Source: Candidatus Methanosphaera massiliense
Lineage (GTDB): Archaea; Methanobacteriota; Methanobacteria; Methanobacteriales; Methanobacteriaceae
Reading direction: 5' to 3'
DNA length: 64,000 nucleotides
NCBI RefSeq assembly: GCF_028890305.1
Contig: NZ_JARBXM010000002.1
Coordinates: 42,183-106,182, forward strand
Shown: piece by piece, positions 9,788 through 17,783 of the stretch
Numbering within the stretch: the first letter of the stretch is position 1
Layout of the letters: each line of letters starts with the position of its first letter
Program-made: the position numbers and the translations under genes
The notes under the pieces: generated by a model
Seen by the model: the letters and a program-made list of their open reading frames with translations, nothing else
Databases searched by the model: none
What the model was told of the DNA's origin: nothing

Positions 9788-9831
9788 TTTATATAGTATG
9801 TAGTTTATATTATTATATACCCCTAGGGGTA
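9788..9831 (+). promoter_or_regulatory. feoA promoter with CCCC/GGGG palindromic operator
   Basis: TATA box TTTATATAG at 9788-9796. The perfect 14-base palindrome TACCCCTAGGGGTA lies at 9818-9831, where transcription should begin. Its C-tract/G-tract symmetry and flanking TATA are like the sites at 20247-20267, 41081-41104 and 41316-41341. This is the layout of a repressor operator, probably metal-responsive. Confidence 0.6.
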
Positions 9832-9857
9832 GTGGTATAATAAGGAGTTGACAAAAA

Positions 9858-10094
9858 ATGACTAGAACAGTAAATGATTTAAAAGAAGGAGAAACTGGAG
9901 TAATAAAAAAACCAAAAATAACAGGATCTCTTGGTAAACATCTACGTGAAATGGGATTTGTTAAAGGAACACCCATAACATTTCAAAGAAAAGCACCACT
10001 AGGATACCCAATAGAAGTAAGAATTCAAGGATTTTCACTAGCTTTACGTGAAGAAGAAGCAGAATCAATAGAAATAGAAGATAACTCTATTTAA
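9858..10094 (+). CDS. feoA: FeoA family ferrous iron transport protein
   Basis: 78-residue SH3-like FeoA protein (KITGSLGKHLREMGFVKGTPITF, then PIEVRIQGFSLALREEEA). FeoA normally assists the FeoB Fe(II) permease at the inner face of the membrane, or is a domain of regulators. No feoB is adjacent, so the partner must be elsewhere or this is a stand-alone form. GGAG precedes the ATG by eight bases. The upstream palindrome suggests metal control. Confidence 0.9.
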   Translation: MTRTVNDLKEGETGVIKKPKITGSLGKHLREMGFVKGTPITFQRKAPLGYPIEVRIQGFSLALREEEAESIEIEDNSI

Positions 10095-10382
10095 TCATTT
10101 TAACCCTTAATCACCAAAAACAATATTTCCAAACATAATTATTTTTTTTAAATTCTATTTTTAATCAATTACAATTTAGAAAAAACCATCTTATTCTAAG
10201 AATAATCTCTATTTGTTTTATTATTATTAATCTGATAAGGACATGTTCATTAAAAATAATATATTCATTTTCATATATATCAAAAAATTTATATATAATC
10301 ACTATAATAAAAATACATTAAGTAATTAAAATACGAATAATGCTCAACATGTTATCAAACAAAAGATTAATGAGGCAAAAAC

Positions 10383-11000
10383 ATGCAAAAGGAAATAAAT
10401 AAAGAAAGTATAGTAACTATAAAAATTGCAACCCCAGATGATGCAGAAGAACTACAAAAAATATACAAAAAATACGTTAAAAACACTGCGATAACATTTG
10501 AAGTAGCTGTACCATCAGTAAAAGAATTCCGAGATCGTATAACCAACACCCTCAAAACATACCCCTACCTAAAAGCAGTATACAATGATAAAATTATAGG
10601 ATACTGTTATGCAAGTAAATTTATAACACGAGCAGCATGTAACTGGTCAGTAGAAACATCAATATACGTAGATGAAGATTACAAACAATTAGGAGTAGGG
10701 TCCAAGTTATACGATTCTTTAGAAAAAATACTAAAAGAACAAAACATTACTAATCTTAATGCATGTATAAGCTACCCTAAAATTGAAGATGAATACCTAA
10801 CAAAAAACAGCGAAAATTTCCATGAACACATGGGATTCAAAAGAGTAGGAGAATTTCACAACTGTGCATATAAATTCAACAACTGGTACAATATGATATA
10901 CATGGAAAAAATAATAGGAGACCATGAAAACAATAAAGAACCCATAAAAACATTTGATGAAGTACGAGAAATAGTAAAAGAAAAATACAACATATGTTGA
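10383..11000 (+). CDS. GNAT N-acetyltransferase (phosphinothricin acetyltransferase-like)
   Basis: 205-residue GNAT acetyltransferase. Acetyl-CoA binding motif A is seen as VDEDYKQLGVGSKLYDSLE (about residues 99-117), preceded by GYCYASKF and WSVETSIYV, and followed by HEHMGFKRVGEFHNCAYKFNNWYNMIYME, the ending of Pat/YwnH-type enzymes. The natural substrate is unknown; relatives acetylate phosphinothricin or methionine derivatives. A 30-residue charged C-terminal tail goes beyond the usual length. ATG at 10383 follows GAGG. Confidence 0.87.
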   Translation: MQKEINKESIVTIKIATPDDAEELQKIYKKYVKNTAITFEVAVPSVKEFRDRITNTLKTYPYLKAVYNDKIIGYCYASKFITRAACNWSVETSIYVDEDYKQLGVGSKLYDSLEKILKEQNITNLNACISYPKIEDEYLTKNSENFHEHMGFKRVGEFHNCAYKFNNWYNMIYMEKIIGDHENNKEPIKTFDEVREIVKEKYNIC

Positions 11001-11079
11001 CAGCAATTAACATAAAAAAAGAAAACCAGATACAATAATATACAACTAAAAATATAATCATTTAAGGAATAACGAAAAA

Positions 11080-11430
11080 ATGAACACAAAAAATCTAACA
11101 CTAAACGATTTAGGAATAAAAGACGAATTAATATTCATAAAAGGTTACCATAAATATCTACTAGAATACTGTATAGAAAACAACATTCCCTACGATGGCA
11201 AAATAGCACTAAAAATCATGGAATTAAACGAAGATATAGACAGAATAACAGCTAACCCTGATGATATAATAAAACCCGAAGACATGAAACTATTAATAAG
11301 AATTGCTGAAGGAAGAGTATTTCTAGAAACAACAAAACTATCCGAAATATACAACACAAAAAACACACATGACATATTAAGAGTACCAAGATACAAAATG
11401 TACCACGTCCTAGAACATCATGGATACTAA
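11080..11430 (+). CDS. uncharacterised 116-residue protein
   Basis: Not recognised. A mostly helical, soluble protein with two Asp/Glu-rich stretches and a C-terminus rich in His and Tyr (RYKMYHVLEHHGY). AAGGA precedes the ATG. It follows the GNAT gene by 79 bases in the same direction and may be cotranscribed with it. A-ending codons match the GNAT gene. Confidence 0.65.
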   Translation: MNTKNLTLNDLGIKDELIFIKGYHKYLLEYCIENNIPYDGKIALKIMELNEDIDRITANPDDIIKPEDMKLLIRIAEGRVFLETTKLSEIYNTKNTHDILRVPRYKMYHVLEHHGY

Positions 11431-11556
11431 ATAAAATAAATACTTATTTATATTTTTTTTAACTTAAGTTTAATATAATAAATGTCTATTTAGAAAAGAC
11501 AGATAACAATAAGTAATATAACACTGTAAATTAATCAAAAAAAACGAGGTATATTT

Positions 11557-11799
11557 TTGGAATATAAAAAAGAACTTAAGAAAATATTTTGGAACCCTAT
11601 AGCTTTTTTTATAAGCTTCTTCATGAGCTTATTAATGCCACTCATTTTTGCCACGCCAATGGGCATGCCCATAGAAATGTGCTTATTATACTGGCCTATT
11701 CGATGGCTAGTAGCATATCTTATAGTAACACTATTTGTAAACAAGATAGCATTCAGATTAGCACAAAAAATATTTGGATTTAAACCAGGAGTCCAGTAA
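11557..11799 (+). CDS. small membrane protein, DUF2798-like
   Basis: 80 residues with two hydrophobic helices (about 12-33 and 43-63) and basic ends. FWNPIAFFISFFMSLLMPLIF and RWLVAYLIVTLFVN resemble the two-helix DUF2798 family of unknown function. The start is probably TTG at 11557: GAGGT lies six bases before it, and the first in-frame ATG would remove the first helix. Confidence 0.72.
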   Translation: MEYKKELKKIFWNPIAFFISFFMSLLMPLIFATPMGMPIEMCLLYWPIRWLVAYLIVTLFVNKIAFRLAQKIFGFKPGVQ

Positions 11800-11818
11800 A
11801 AACTCCTTTACATATTTT

Positions 11819-12454
11819 TCATATATTATTCCACTCCCGATAAAATTCTTCAAGAAAATCTCTCATAAACTGATCTCTTTTTATTGCAATATTATAACCC
11901 GTCTCTGTATTCATCATATCTTTTAATAGTAACAGTTTCTCATAGAAATGATTGATAGTAGTCGTTTTATTCTTAACATACTCGTCACTATTCATGTTAA
12001 GATTAGGCTTACTATTTGGATTATAAATCATATTGCCTCTGCTACCACCATAAGCAAATGCTCTGGCAATACCTATTGCCCCTAATGCATCTAATCTATC
12101 AGCATCCTGTACAACCTGACCCTCAAGTGAAGAAGGAATTTCCGTGTCATTTGCCTTGAAAGAAACTGTTTTTATAATATCTGTTACTTGTAGTTGTACC
12201 TGTTTATCAATATTATACTTATTCATAAGTTTACATGCATTTTCAACTGAATCCATATTTCTTCCTGTTATCTTATAATCATCAACATCATGAAGTAATG
12301 ACGCAAGTTCCACTATTTCTGTATTTGCTCCTTCTATTTTAGCTATGTATTTTGCTATTCTCATGACACGCAGTGTGTGAAAAAAATCATGTCCTCCATA
12401 ATCATTCTCAAATATCTCTTCAACATCATCCATTAATTCCCTAGAAAATACCAT
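11819..12454 (-). CDS. HD domain phosphohydrolase
   Basis: 211-residue metal-dependent phosphohydrolase of the HD superfamily, YedJ-like. Motifs in order: H (GGHDFFHTLRV), HD (LLHDVDD near residue 65), the basic/His region, and D (VVQDADRLDALGAIGIARAF) near residue 135. Relatives cleave nucleotide or other phosphomonoesters; the substrate here is unknown. It lies 38 bases downstream of comB on the same strand and may share its transcript. Confidence 0.88.
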   Translation of the reverse strand: MVFSRELMDDVEEIFENDYGGHDFFHTLRVMRIAKYIAKIEGANTEIVELASLLHDVDDYKITGRNMDSVENACKLMNKYNIDKQVQLQVTDIIKTVSFKANDTEIPSSLEGQVVQDADRLDALGAIGIARAFAYGGSRGNMIYNPNSKPNLNMNSDEYVKNKTTTINHFYEKLLLLKDMMNTETGYNIAIKRDQFMRDFLEEFYREWNNI

Positions 12455-12492
12455 TTAAATCTACCACTTTTTTAAATAAATATTAATGAAGA

Positions 12493-13194
12493 TTATAAAT
12501 TAATTATTTTACCATCCTTATATAGAGGAACTATGTCAAGTTTACTGATTTCATGACAAACTACTATGTCATCTTTAAAACCATGTTTTGTTAATCGTTC
12601 TGCTGCAAGAGAGGTATCTATTAATTCTCTAGCTCTATCATGATTACTTGATAATAACTTTGAAATCAATGCAGATTCTTCAACATCTAAGTCAATAGAT
12701 CTTTCATTAGCAATATTTACTATTTCTTCAACTATTAACCCAGCACCTATACAATCTTCTGTACTGAAAAGTCCATGCCATCCAGCCATGATTAATTCTA
12801 TTTCATCGGTAGCTAATGATAATGCTTTATCTGCAACAGCACGTGCATTAATTGCAGATCCTATTAATATCTTAATATTCTTATTTCTGTTATATATGTT
12901 TTCTAATACACGTGTTCCATTAGTAGTTTTTAATACTAGTGTGTCAGCAGTATAATCTTTAATTTTATGTGGAGAATTTGATAAATCAAATCCTTCGATT
13001 GGTTTTAAATCCTTTTCTCCAGCTAGTATTGTATTATTATCCTGTAAATCTAATGCTTTATCCGTACTGTTAACAGGAATTACTTTATTGAAATTATTTA
13101 ATGCCACTGTTATTGTTGTACTTGCTCTTAATAAATCAATGACAATTGTTAAATCATCAGTAGTAGAATTAAACTGAGATACTCTTATTTTCAT
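12493..13194 (-). CDS. comB: 2-phosphosulfolactate phosphatase
   Basis: 233-residue ComB-type phosphatase, second step of the phosphoenolpyruvate route to coenzyme M: it removes phosphate from 2-phosphosulfolactate. Conserved runs are VIDLLRASTTITVALN, GEKDLKPIEGFDLSNSP, LVLKTTNGTRVLEN and AGWHGLFSTEDCIGAGLIV. The start is ATG at 13194 with GAGTG seven bases upstream; a GTG at 13203 is in frame but would overlap that site. comA and comC are not in the window. The divergent promoter region holds ATGTACAA half-sites. Confidence 0.93.
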   Translation of the reverse strand: MKIRVSQFNSTTDDLTIVIDLLRASTTITVALNNFNKVIPVNSTDKALDLQDNNTILAGEKDLKPIEGFDLSNSPHKIKDYTADTLVLKTTNGTRVLENIYNRNKNIKILIGSAINARAVADKALSLATDEIELIMAGWHGLFSTEDCIGAGLIVEEIVNIANERSIDLDVEESALISKLLSSNHDRARELIDTSLAAERLTKHGFKDDIVVCHEISKLDIVPLYKDGKIINL

Positions 13195-13261
13195 AGTTTT
13201 CACTCATTAATTTTTTTTAATTACTTATTATTTCTAATTTTATTAATATATTAAATAAGTG

Positions 13262-13343
13262 ATGTACAATAAATATACTCAAAAAATTTTTATATACTAT
13301 CAAAAATAAATATAATTACAACAAATGTACAAAAATTGTACAT
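13262..13343 (+). promoter_or_regulatory. SpoIIM-gene promoter with ATGTACAA inverted repeat
   Basis: TATA box TTTATATAC at 13289-13297. About 40 bases downstream is the perfect inverted repeat ATGTACAAAAATTGTACAT (13325-13343). A third copy of the half-site ATGTACAA sits upstream of the TATA box at 13262-13269. The arrangement suggests an operator in the comB/SpoIIM divergent region with a leader of roughly 130 bases before the ATG at 13454. Confidence 0.5.
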
Positions 13344-13453
13344 ATTTAGAAATATTAATAATAAGTATTGCTACAAAAAAAATGTGGATTATATTACTAT
13401 ATTAAAACAAAATATAAAAATATAGACAATACTCCACATGGAGGATAAGATAT

Positions 13454-14509
13454 ATGAAAGATGATAAAATCATATATATAACAAATGAAGAGGTAAACAA
13501 ACCCAATCCAAACACGTCACAGGAAATACCTCAAGAAGAACAAAAAAACATAAAACAACCAGAAAAGAAAAAATCGTTATATAAATACCTGACAACAATA
13601 CTATTAGCTATATTAATTTATGTTCTATGTGCATGGTCTTCACAGGTACCCATGGCAGAAATAATAGACGTAGAACTACCTACAATAGTATTTGCATCAC
13701 TAATAATTACATGTCTAGTAGAAAACAACTATGAAAAAATAGCATACATTGGATATCTTATAGTAATATGTGTAATTTATCTAATACAGCCAAGTTATGC
13801 ATTTCTCATATTATCAGCACTAATAGCACAAGCATGTACATCAATAACATACAAGATATTCTACAATGTTTATGATTACAATATTAATAACACAGAAGTA
13901 GTAAATAAAAAACAAAGTAGAATAATCCAATATTATCATAGAATGAAATATCACATAGCCCTATCTATAGTCATCTTTATTGCATTTACATTACTATCAT
14001 ACTATTACCCATCAGTATTCCAGCAATTAGTAATGCCAGCTCTTCAAGGAATGAATGAAGGAGTAAACAATGGAACAGTACAACTATCAACAGTACCATT
14101 ATTTACCAATAACTTCACAGTAGCAATAAACATGTTCTTAGGCGGAGCATATTTCAGTATAGTAACACTATACCTACTAATATACAATGCATTAGTAATT
14201 GGATTTACAGGATCAACACTACCAATAGTATACTACCTTACATTCACATTACCACATGGAATAGTAGAACTCACAGCTATAATACTATCAGGAGCTGCAG
14301 GATTTAGATTAACACAGGCAATAATAACAATACTTAGTGGAATTCCAAATGATGACGCACCATTTACTGATTATGTGATTGTTGGTGGACGAATGATAGT
14401 TGATAGCTTAATATTACTAGTAATTTTCACAATACTATTAATAATCGCAGCATTCATAGAAGCTAACTTAACAATACCTCTTGGAACAACAATATTAGGA
14501 CTTATATAA
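13454..14509 (+). CDS. SpoIIM (DUF95) family integral membrane protein
   Basis: 351-residue membrane protein. A charged N-terminal cytoplasmic tail (about 40 residues) precedes two hydrophobic blocks and then a SpoIIM-type domain (about residues 165-350): LFTNNFTVAINMFLGG, LTFTLPHGIVELTAIILSGAAGFRL, and a final helix with AAFIEANLT. Archaeal homologues are common, have nothing to do with sporulation, and lack a known role. GGAGG precedes the ATG. The gene stands alone between comB and tatD. Confidence 0.88.
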   Translation: MKDDKIIYITNEEVNKPNPNTSQEIPQEEQKNIKQPEKKKSLYKYLTTILLAILIYVLCAWSSQVPMAEIIDVELPTIVFASLIITCLVENNYEKIAYIGYLIVICVIYLIQPSYAFLILSALIAQACTSITYKIFYNVYDYNINNTEVVNKKQSRIIQYYHRMKYHIALSIVIFIAFTLLSYYYPSVFQQLVMPALQGMNEGVNNGTVQLSTVPLFTNNFTVAINMFLGGAYFSIVTLYLLIYNALVIGFTGSTLPIVYYLTFTLPHGIVELTAIILSGAAGFRLTQAIITILSGIPNDDAPFTDYVIVGGRMIVDSLILLVIFTILLIIAAFIEANLTIPLGTTILGLI

Positions 14510-14659
14510 AAAAAATAATATCTCCTCTCTTCTTTTTCTTTTAATGACTGTTTAAGATACACTCTTTTTTTTATTATATAATCAGCATTATTTAAAAAAA
14601 ATAATAAATGAACATTTCTAAATATTAATGTAAGGAATAAAATTTGGAGTTTTAATATT

Positions 14660-15445
14660 ATGGAACTTATTGATATTGGTCTTAATTTAATGCATAAATC
14701 TTATAAAAATGATAGAAAAAAAGTTATGGATGATGCCACCGAAAATGGTGTGACAAAAGCTATTATTACCGGAAGCAGTGTACCTTCAAGTATTAGTGCT
14801 GCTAATTATGCTACCAACTATCCTGGAGTATTATATTCTACCTGTGGTGTTCATCCTCATGACGCAAAGACTTGTGATGAAAATACTATACCTACTCTTA
14901 GAAAACTTGCCTCAAAAGATTGTGTAGTTGCTATCGGTGAATGTGGATTAGATTATAACCGTAATTATTCTCCACAGAATGTTCAGAGAAAATGGTTTGA
15001 AGAACAGATTAAACTAGCTGAAGAACTTGACATGCCCCTATTTTTACATGACAGAGAATCTTATGATGATTTTGCTAAAATCCTTAGAAAACATAAAAAT
15101 GTTACAGACCGCTCTGTAGTTCATTGTTTTACAGGAACTAAATATGAAGCTGAGGATTATCTTGACCTTGGATGTTATATTGGTGTTACCGGATGGATAT
15201 GTGATGAAAGACGTAACCAAGATTTATTAAAGGCTATTAAAATAATTCCACCAGAAAAATTAATGATTGAAACAGATGCACCATTTTTAATGCCACGTGA
15301 TTTTGAGAAGAAGCCTAAGAAAAATAGAAATGAACCAAAATATCTTCCACATATATTAAAAAGAATTGCAAAGGAAATGAACATACCATATGAAAAATTA
15401 GGAGAAATAGTAACTAATAATACTAAAGAATTCTTTAGAATTTAA
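14660..15445 (+). CDS. tatD: TatD family metal-dependent hydrolase
   Basis: 261-residue TIM-barrel hydrolase. The first motif is DIGLNLMHKSY, as in E. coli TatD, in place of the DxHxH of other members. It then has CGVHPHDAK, AIGECGLDYNR, MPLFLHDRES, VVHCFTGT, and METDAPFLMPR (written IETDAPFLMPR here), the metal-binding His, Glu and Asp set. Family members are Mg-dependent 3'-5' exonucleases. The C-terminal RNEPKYLPHILKRIA segment is also conserved. Confidence 0.93.
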   Translation: MELIDIGLNLMHKSYKNDRKKVMDDATENGVTKAIITGSSVPSSISAANYATNYPGVLYSTCGVHPHDAKTCDENTIPTLRKLASKDCVVAIGECGLDYNRNYSPQNVQRKWFEEQIKLAEELDMPLFLHDRESYDDFAKILRKHKNVTDRSVVHCFTGTKYEAEDYLDLGCYIGVTGWICDERRNQDLLKAIKIIPPEKLMIETDAPFLMPRDFEKKPKKNRNEPKYLPHILKRIAKEMNIPYEKLGEIVTNNTKEFFRI

Positions 15446-15500
15446 TCCTTCTCTAACATCCTTCTTTTATATTTTATTACACTTTCTATTAAAATAATTA

Positions 15501-16058
15501 TTATATAAAATACCATACTATTGATGATAATAAACAAAAGACACTTATTAATTCAGGATATCCATTTAACCCTATACTGATACCTAGGATAAATAATACT
15601 AAAACTATCATGACTTCTTTTTTATTATAACTGATTTCATTTAATTTCCCACTAATATTTACTAAACATCTGGTTAATATCAGAAATGTTATGTATACTA
15701 GAATAAAATTAATACTATATATTAACTGTGAGATTAATGAGTGAAAATTCTCTGAGAGTAATGATGTTATGTAAGGTAATATAATTAACAGTACTAATAA
15801 TACAGCTGTAATTATAATAACTGAATTATTGATAGTTCTTACCTGTTGAAATATAGTATGATGATTCATCCATAGGGTTATACATATTATAAAACTTATA
15901 ATATATGGTAAATATAAGAATTTTAGTTTCCATATAGCTGCTAATGATGGCTGTTCTAGTTGAGGTAATTGTATTACTAGTACTGTCATTATGATAACAA
16001 TAACAGCATCGGATATTACTTCTATTCCATCAGAATTTATTTCTTTTTTTGTAATCAT
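15501..16058 (-). CDS. TMEM175-family (DUF1211) membrane protein
   Basis: 185-residue protein with six hydrophobic helices. ISDAVIVIIMTVLVIQL near the N-terminus corresponds to the FSDGVFAIAITLLVL pore helix of TMEM175-type K+ channels, and LWMNHHTIF to the conserved WxxHH segment. The key Phe of FSD is Ile and the Gly is Ala, so selectivity or channel function may differ. ATG at 16058 has GGTGA eight bases upstream; an ATG at 16073 is also in frame but lacks a site. Confidence 0.75.
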   Translation of the reverse strand: MITKKEINSDGIEVISDAVIVIIMTVLVIQLPQLEQPSLAAIWKLKFLYLPYIISFIICITLWMNHHTIFQQVRTINNSVIIITAVLLVLLIILPYITSLLSENFHSLISQLIYSINFILVYITFLILTRCLVNISGKLNEISYNKKEVMIVLVLFILGISIGLNGYPELISVFCLLSSIVWYFI

Positions 16059-16349
16059 AATCCTTTTCACCATTATTATATATTTTAGTTTATTTTTATA
16101 TTAATTTTTAAATATAAAAACATTTATATATTAATATATATTGATACATAATCATGTGCAGATAATGATAAAGAAAAAACAATTAAAAATAGTAATAAAA
16201 ATAATAATACTAATTTAATTTTAGAAAAAACTTTAGAATCTGCAAAAAAATAAAGACTAAAAAAAAATTGTTAACAATAATAATAACAAATTATCCTATT
16301 ATACTAACTTAGAAAAAGATAGTATAAATTTATTATCAATCAAAAAAGA

Positions 16350-16385
16350 AATACTCCCCCTATTAGGGAGTATTCTACTTTTTTT
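16350..16385 (+). promoter_or_regulatory. strong inverted repeat before the arsR gene
   Basis: AATACTCCC (16350-16358) and GGGAGTATT (16366-16374) form a perfect 9-bp stem with a 7-base loop, followed by CTACTTTTTTT. It looks like a terminator, but no gene precedes it on the plus strand. It lies about 35 bases after a TATA-like AGTATAAATTTAT (16321-16333), the position of an operator. Either reading is possible. The surrounding 390-base gap (16074-16462) holds nothing else convincing. Confidence 0.5.
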
Positions 16386-16462
16386 AAATTAAAAACTAGT
16401 TTTATTAATAAAGAACAATAAACATAAAATAAACTAGAAAAAAAGGTAGGATGTAGGTTTAA

Positions 16463-16804
16463 ATGAATCATGAAGATTTAAAAAAACAAAACATTAAAGA
16501 ACTGCGAGAACTCGAAAAAACATTACCCTCCAATGAAGAATTTGAAGATTATTCTGATAAATTAAAAGCATTATCAGACCCTACAAGATTAAAAATTCTA
16601 TACTTATTGGGAACTGATTTAAAGTGTACCTGTTCTATCCAAGAAGTTCTTGATAAACCACAATCAAACATATCACACCATCTAAAGATACTAAAAAACG
16701 CAGGATTTATAGAAAGTGAAAAAGATGGTGTATGGGTATATCATAAACTAAAAGATCCAAAACTTATTGAATTATTAAATCAGATAATAAATATCATAAA
16801 ATAA
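16463..16804 (+). CDS. ArsR-family transcriptional regulator
   Basis: 113-residue winged-helix regulator. The ArsR core runs from LKALSDPTRLKILYLL to PQSNISHHLKILKNAGFIESEKDGVWVYHKL, with recognition helix SNISHHLKILK. The segment LKCTCSIQEV has a CxC at the position of the ArsR/SmtB alpha-3 metal site (ELCVCDL), so metal or metalloid sensing is plausible. It precedes the HELTH-motif gene by 22 bases in the same direction and likely controls it and itself. Confidence 0.9.
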   Translation: MNHEDLKKQNIKELRELEKTLPSNEEFEDYSDKLKALSDPTRLKILYLLGTDLKCTCSIQEVLDKPQSNISHHLKILKNAGFIESEKDGVWVYHKLKDPKLIELLNQIINIIK

Positions 16805-16826
16805 TACTTTCCAAAATAATAAAAAA

Positions 16827-17783
16827 ATGATTAAGATGAATGATAAAATATATTGTTCTTGCTGTGGCGTAGAAAACTCTATAAACCAAGATTATTGTAA
16901 AGATTGCGGGGAGATCTTACATAATTTCAAGGAATATGAAACAAATAATGAAATCAACACTATAGAGGAATTATTTACAGCCACTCATTATCATCAATTA
17001 ACAGATAAAATATTGAGAATAGAATCATATAAAGCAATTATTCAGAACATTATAGAAACAGGTGAAAATGAAATAATATATAAAAAGAAAATGACCCCCC
17101 TAAATAGAATAAAAGCTATTGCTGATGCATATGCTAAAGTAATATATAAAAATAGAGGCAATACATATGGTGAGTACGCATACAATGTAATATGTATAGA
17201 TAAACAGTTTGACTCAGCAATCCAAATAGCCACGATATTACATGAATTAACACATCACCTATTTAATGAGATAATAGAAGAAATATTAATCTTTCTATGG
17301 AATGTAAGAAAAACACCTATGCTTGAATCATTTATACAAACAATGATAACAATACCATCCATACTATTAATCAGTGAATATTGTGCAAGTAGTATAGAAA
17401 AAGAATACTTACCACCGGAATATGTTTCATACTCATCCTTTAATTCAATATGTGCTGATTTAAACTATGATAAAAACATAATTCTACGGGCAGTTATTAT
17501 AGGTAAGAGTATGACTGAGAGCATACATCAAATATTAAGTACATTTATAGATAAAGAATTAGAAGAAAAAATAATCAAAGAATTCCAAATAAATAATACT
17601 AAAACAATAGCTGAACCTATCTGTATAACTGACATTGAAAAAAGTAATTATATATTACAAAATGTCTACCTTATGGATATGATAATAAACAGTTATGAAA
17701 TAATGAATGATAAGCAAATATATCCAAAAATAATAAAAAATAAGGAATATTATGAAAAGTTCTATGAAAAAGAGAGTGCTTAA
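16827..17783 (+). CDS. zinc-ribbon protein with HELTH metallopeptidase-like motif
   Basis: 318 residues. An N-terminal zinc ribbon (C10xxC13 and C24xxC27) precedes a helical region with HELTHH at residues 139-144, the HExxH of zincins. ISEYCAS with Glu184 could supply the third zinc ligand, as in gluzincin- or ImmA-like folds. No signal peptide or transmembrane segment is clear, though 155-185 is hydrophobic. It follows the ArsR regulator closely and overlaps the convergent zinc-ribbon gene by four bases. Proteolytic activity is inferred from the motif only. Confidence 0.75.
   Translation: MIKMNDKIYCSCCGVENSINQDYCKDCGEILHNFKEYETNNEINTIEELFTATHYHQLTDKILRIESYKAIIQNIIETGENEIIYKKKMTPLNRIKAIADAYAKVIYKNRGNTYGEYAYNVICIDKQFDSAIQIATILHELTHHLFNEIIEEILIFLWNVRKTPMLESFIQTMITIPSILLISEYCASSIEKEYLPPEYVSYSSFNSICADLNYDKNIILRAVIIGKSMTESIHQILSTFIDKELEEKIIKEFQINNTKTIAEPICITDIEKSNYILQNVYLMDMIINSYEIMNDKQIYPKIIKNKEYYEKFYEKESA

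Noticed and set aside
10797-11101. Several overlapping minus-strand ORFs
   Set aside because: They are antisense shadows of the GNAT gene and its downstream spacer, with no start signals.
16140-16250. 17-codon ORF and possible small RNA in the 16.1 kb gap
   Set aside because: Translation is an Ile/Lys low-complexity string, and no structured element other than the hairpin at 16350 was found.
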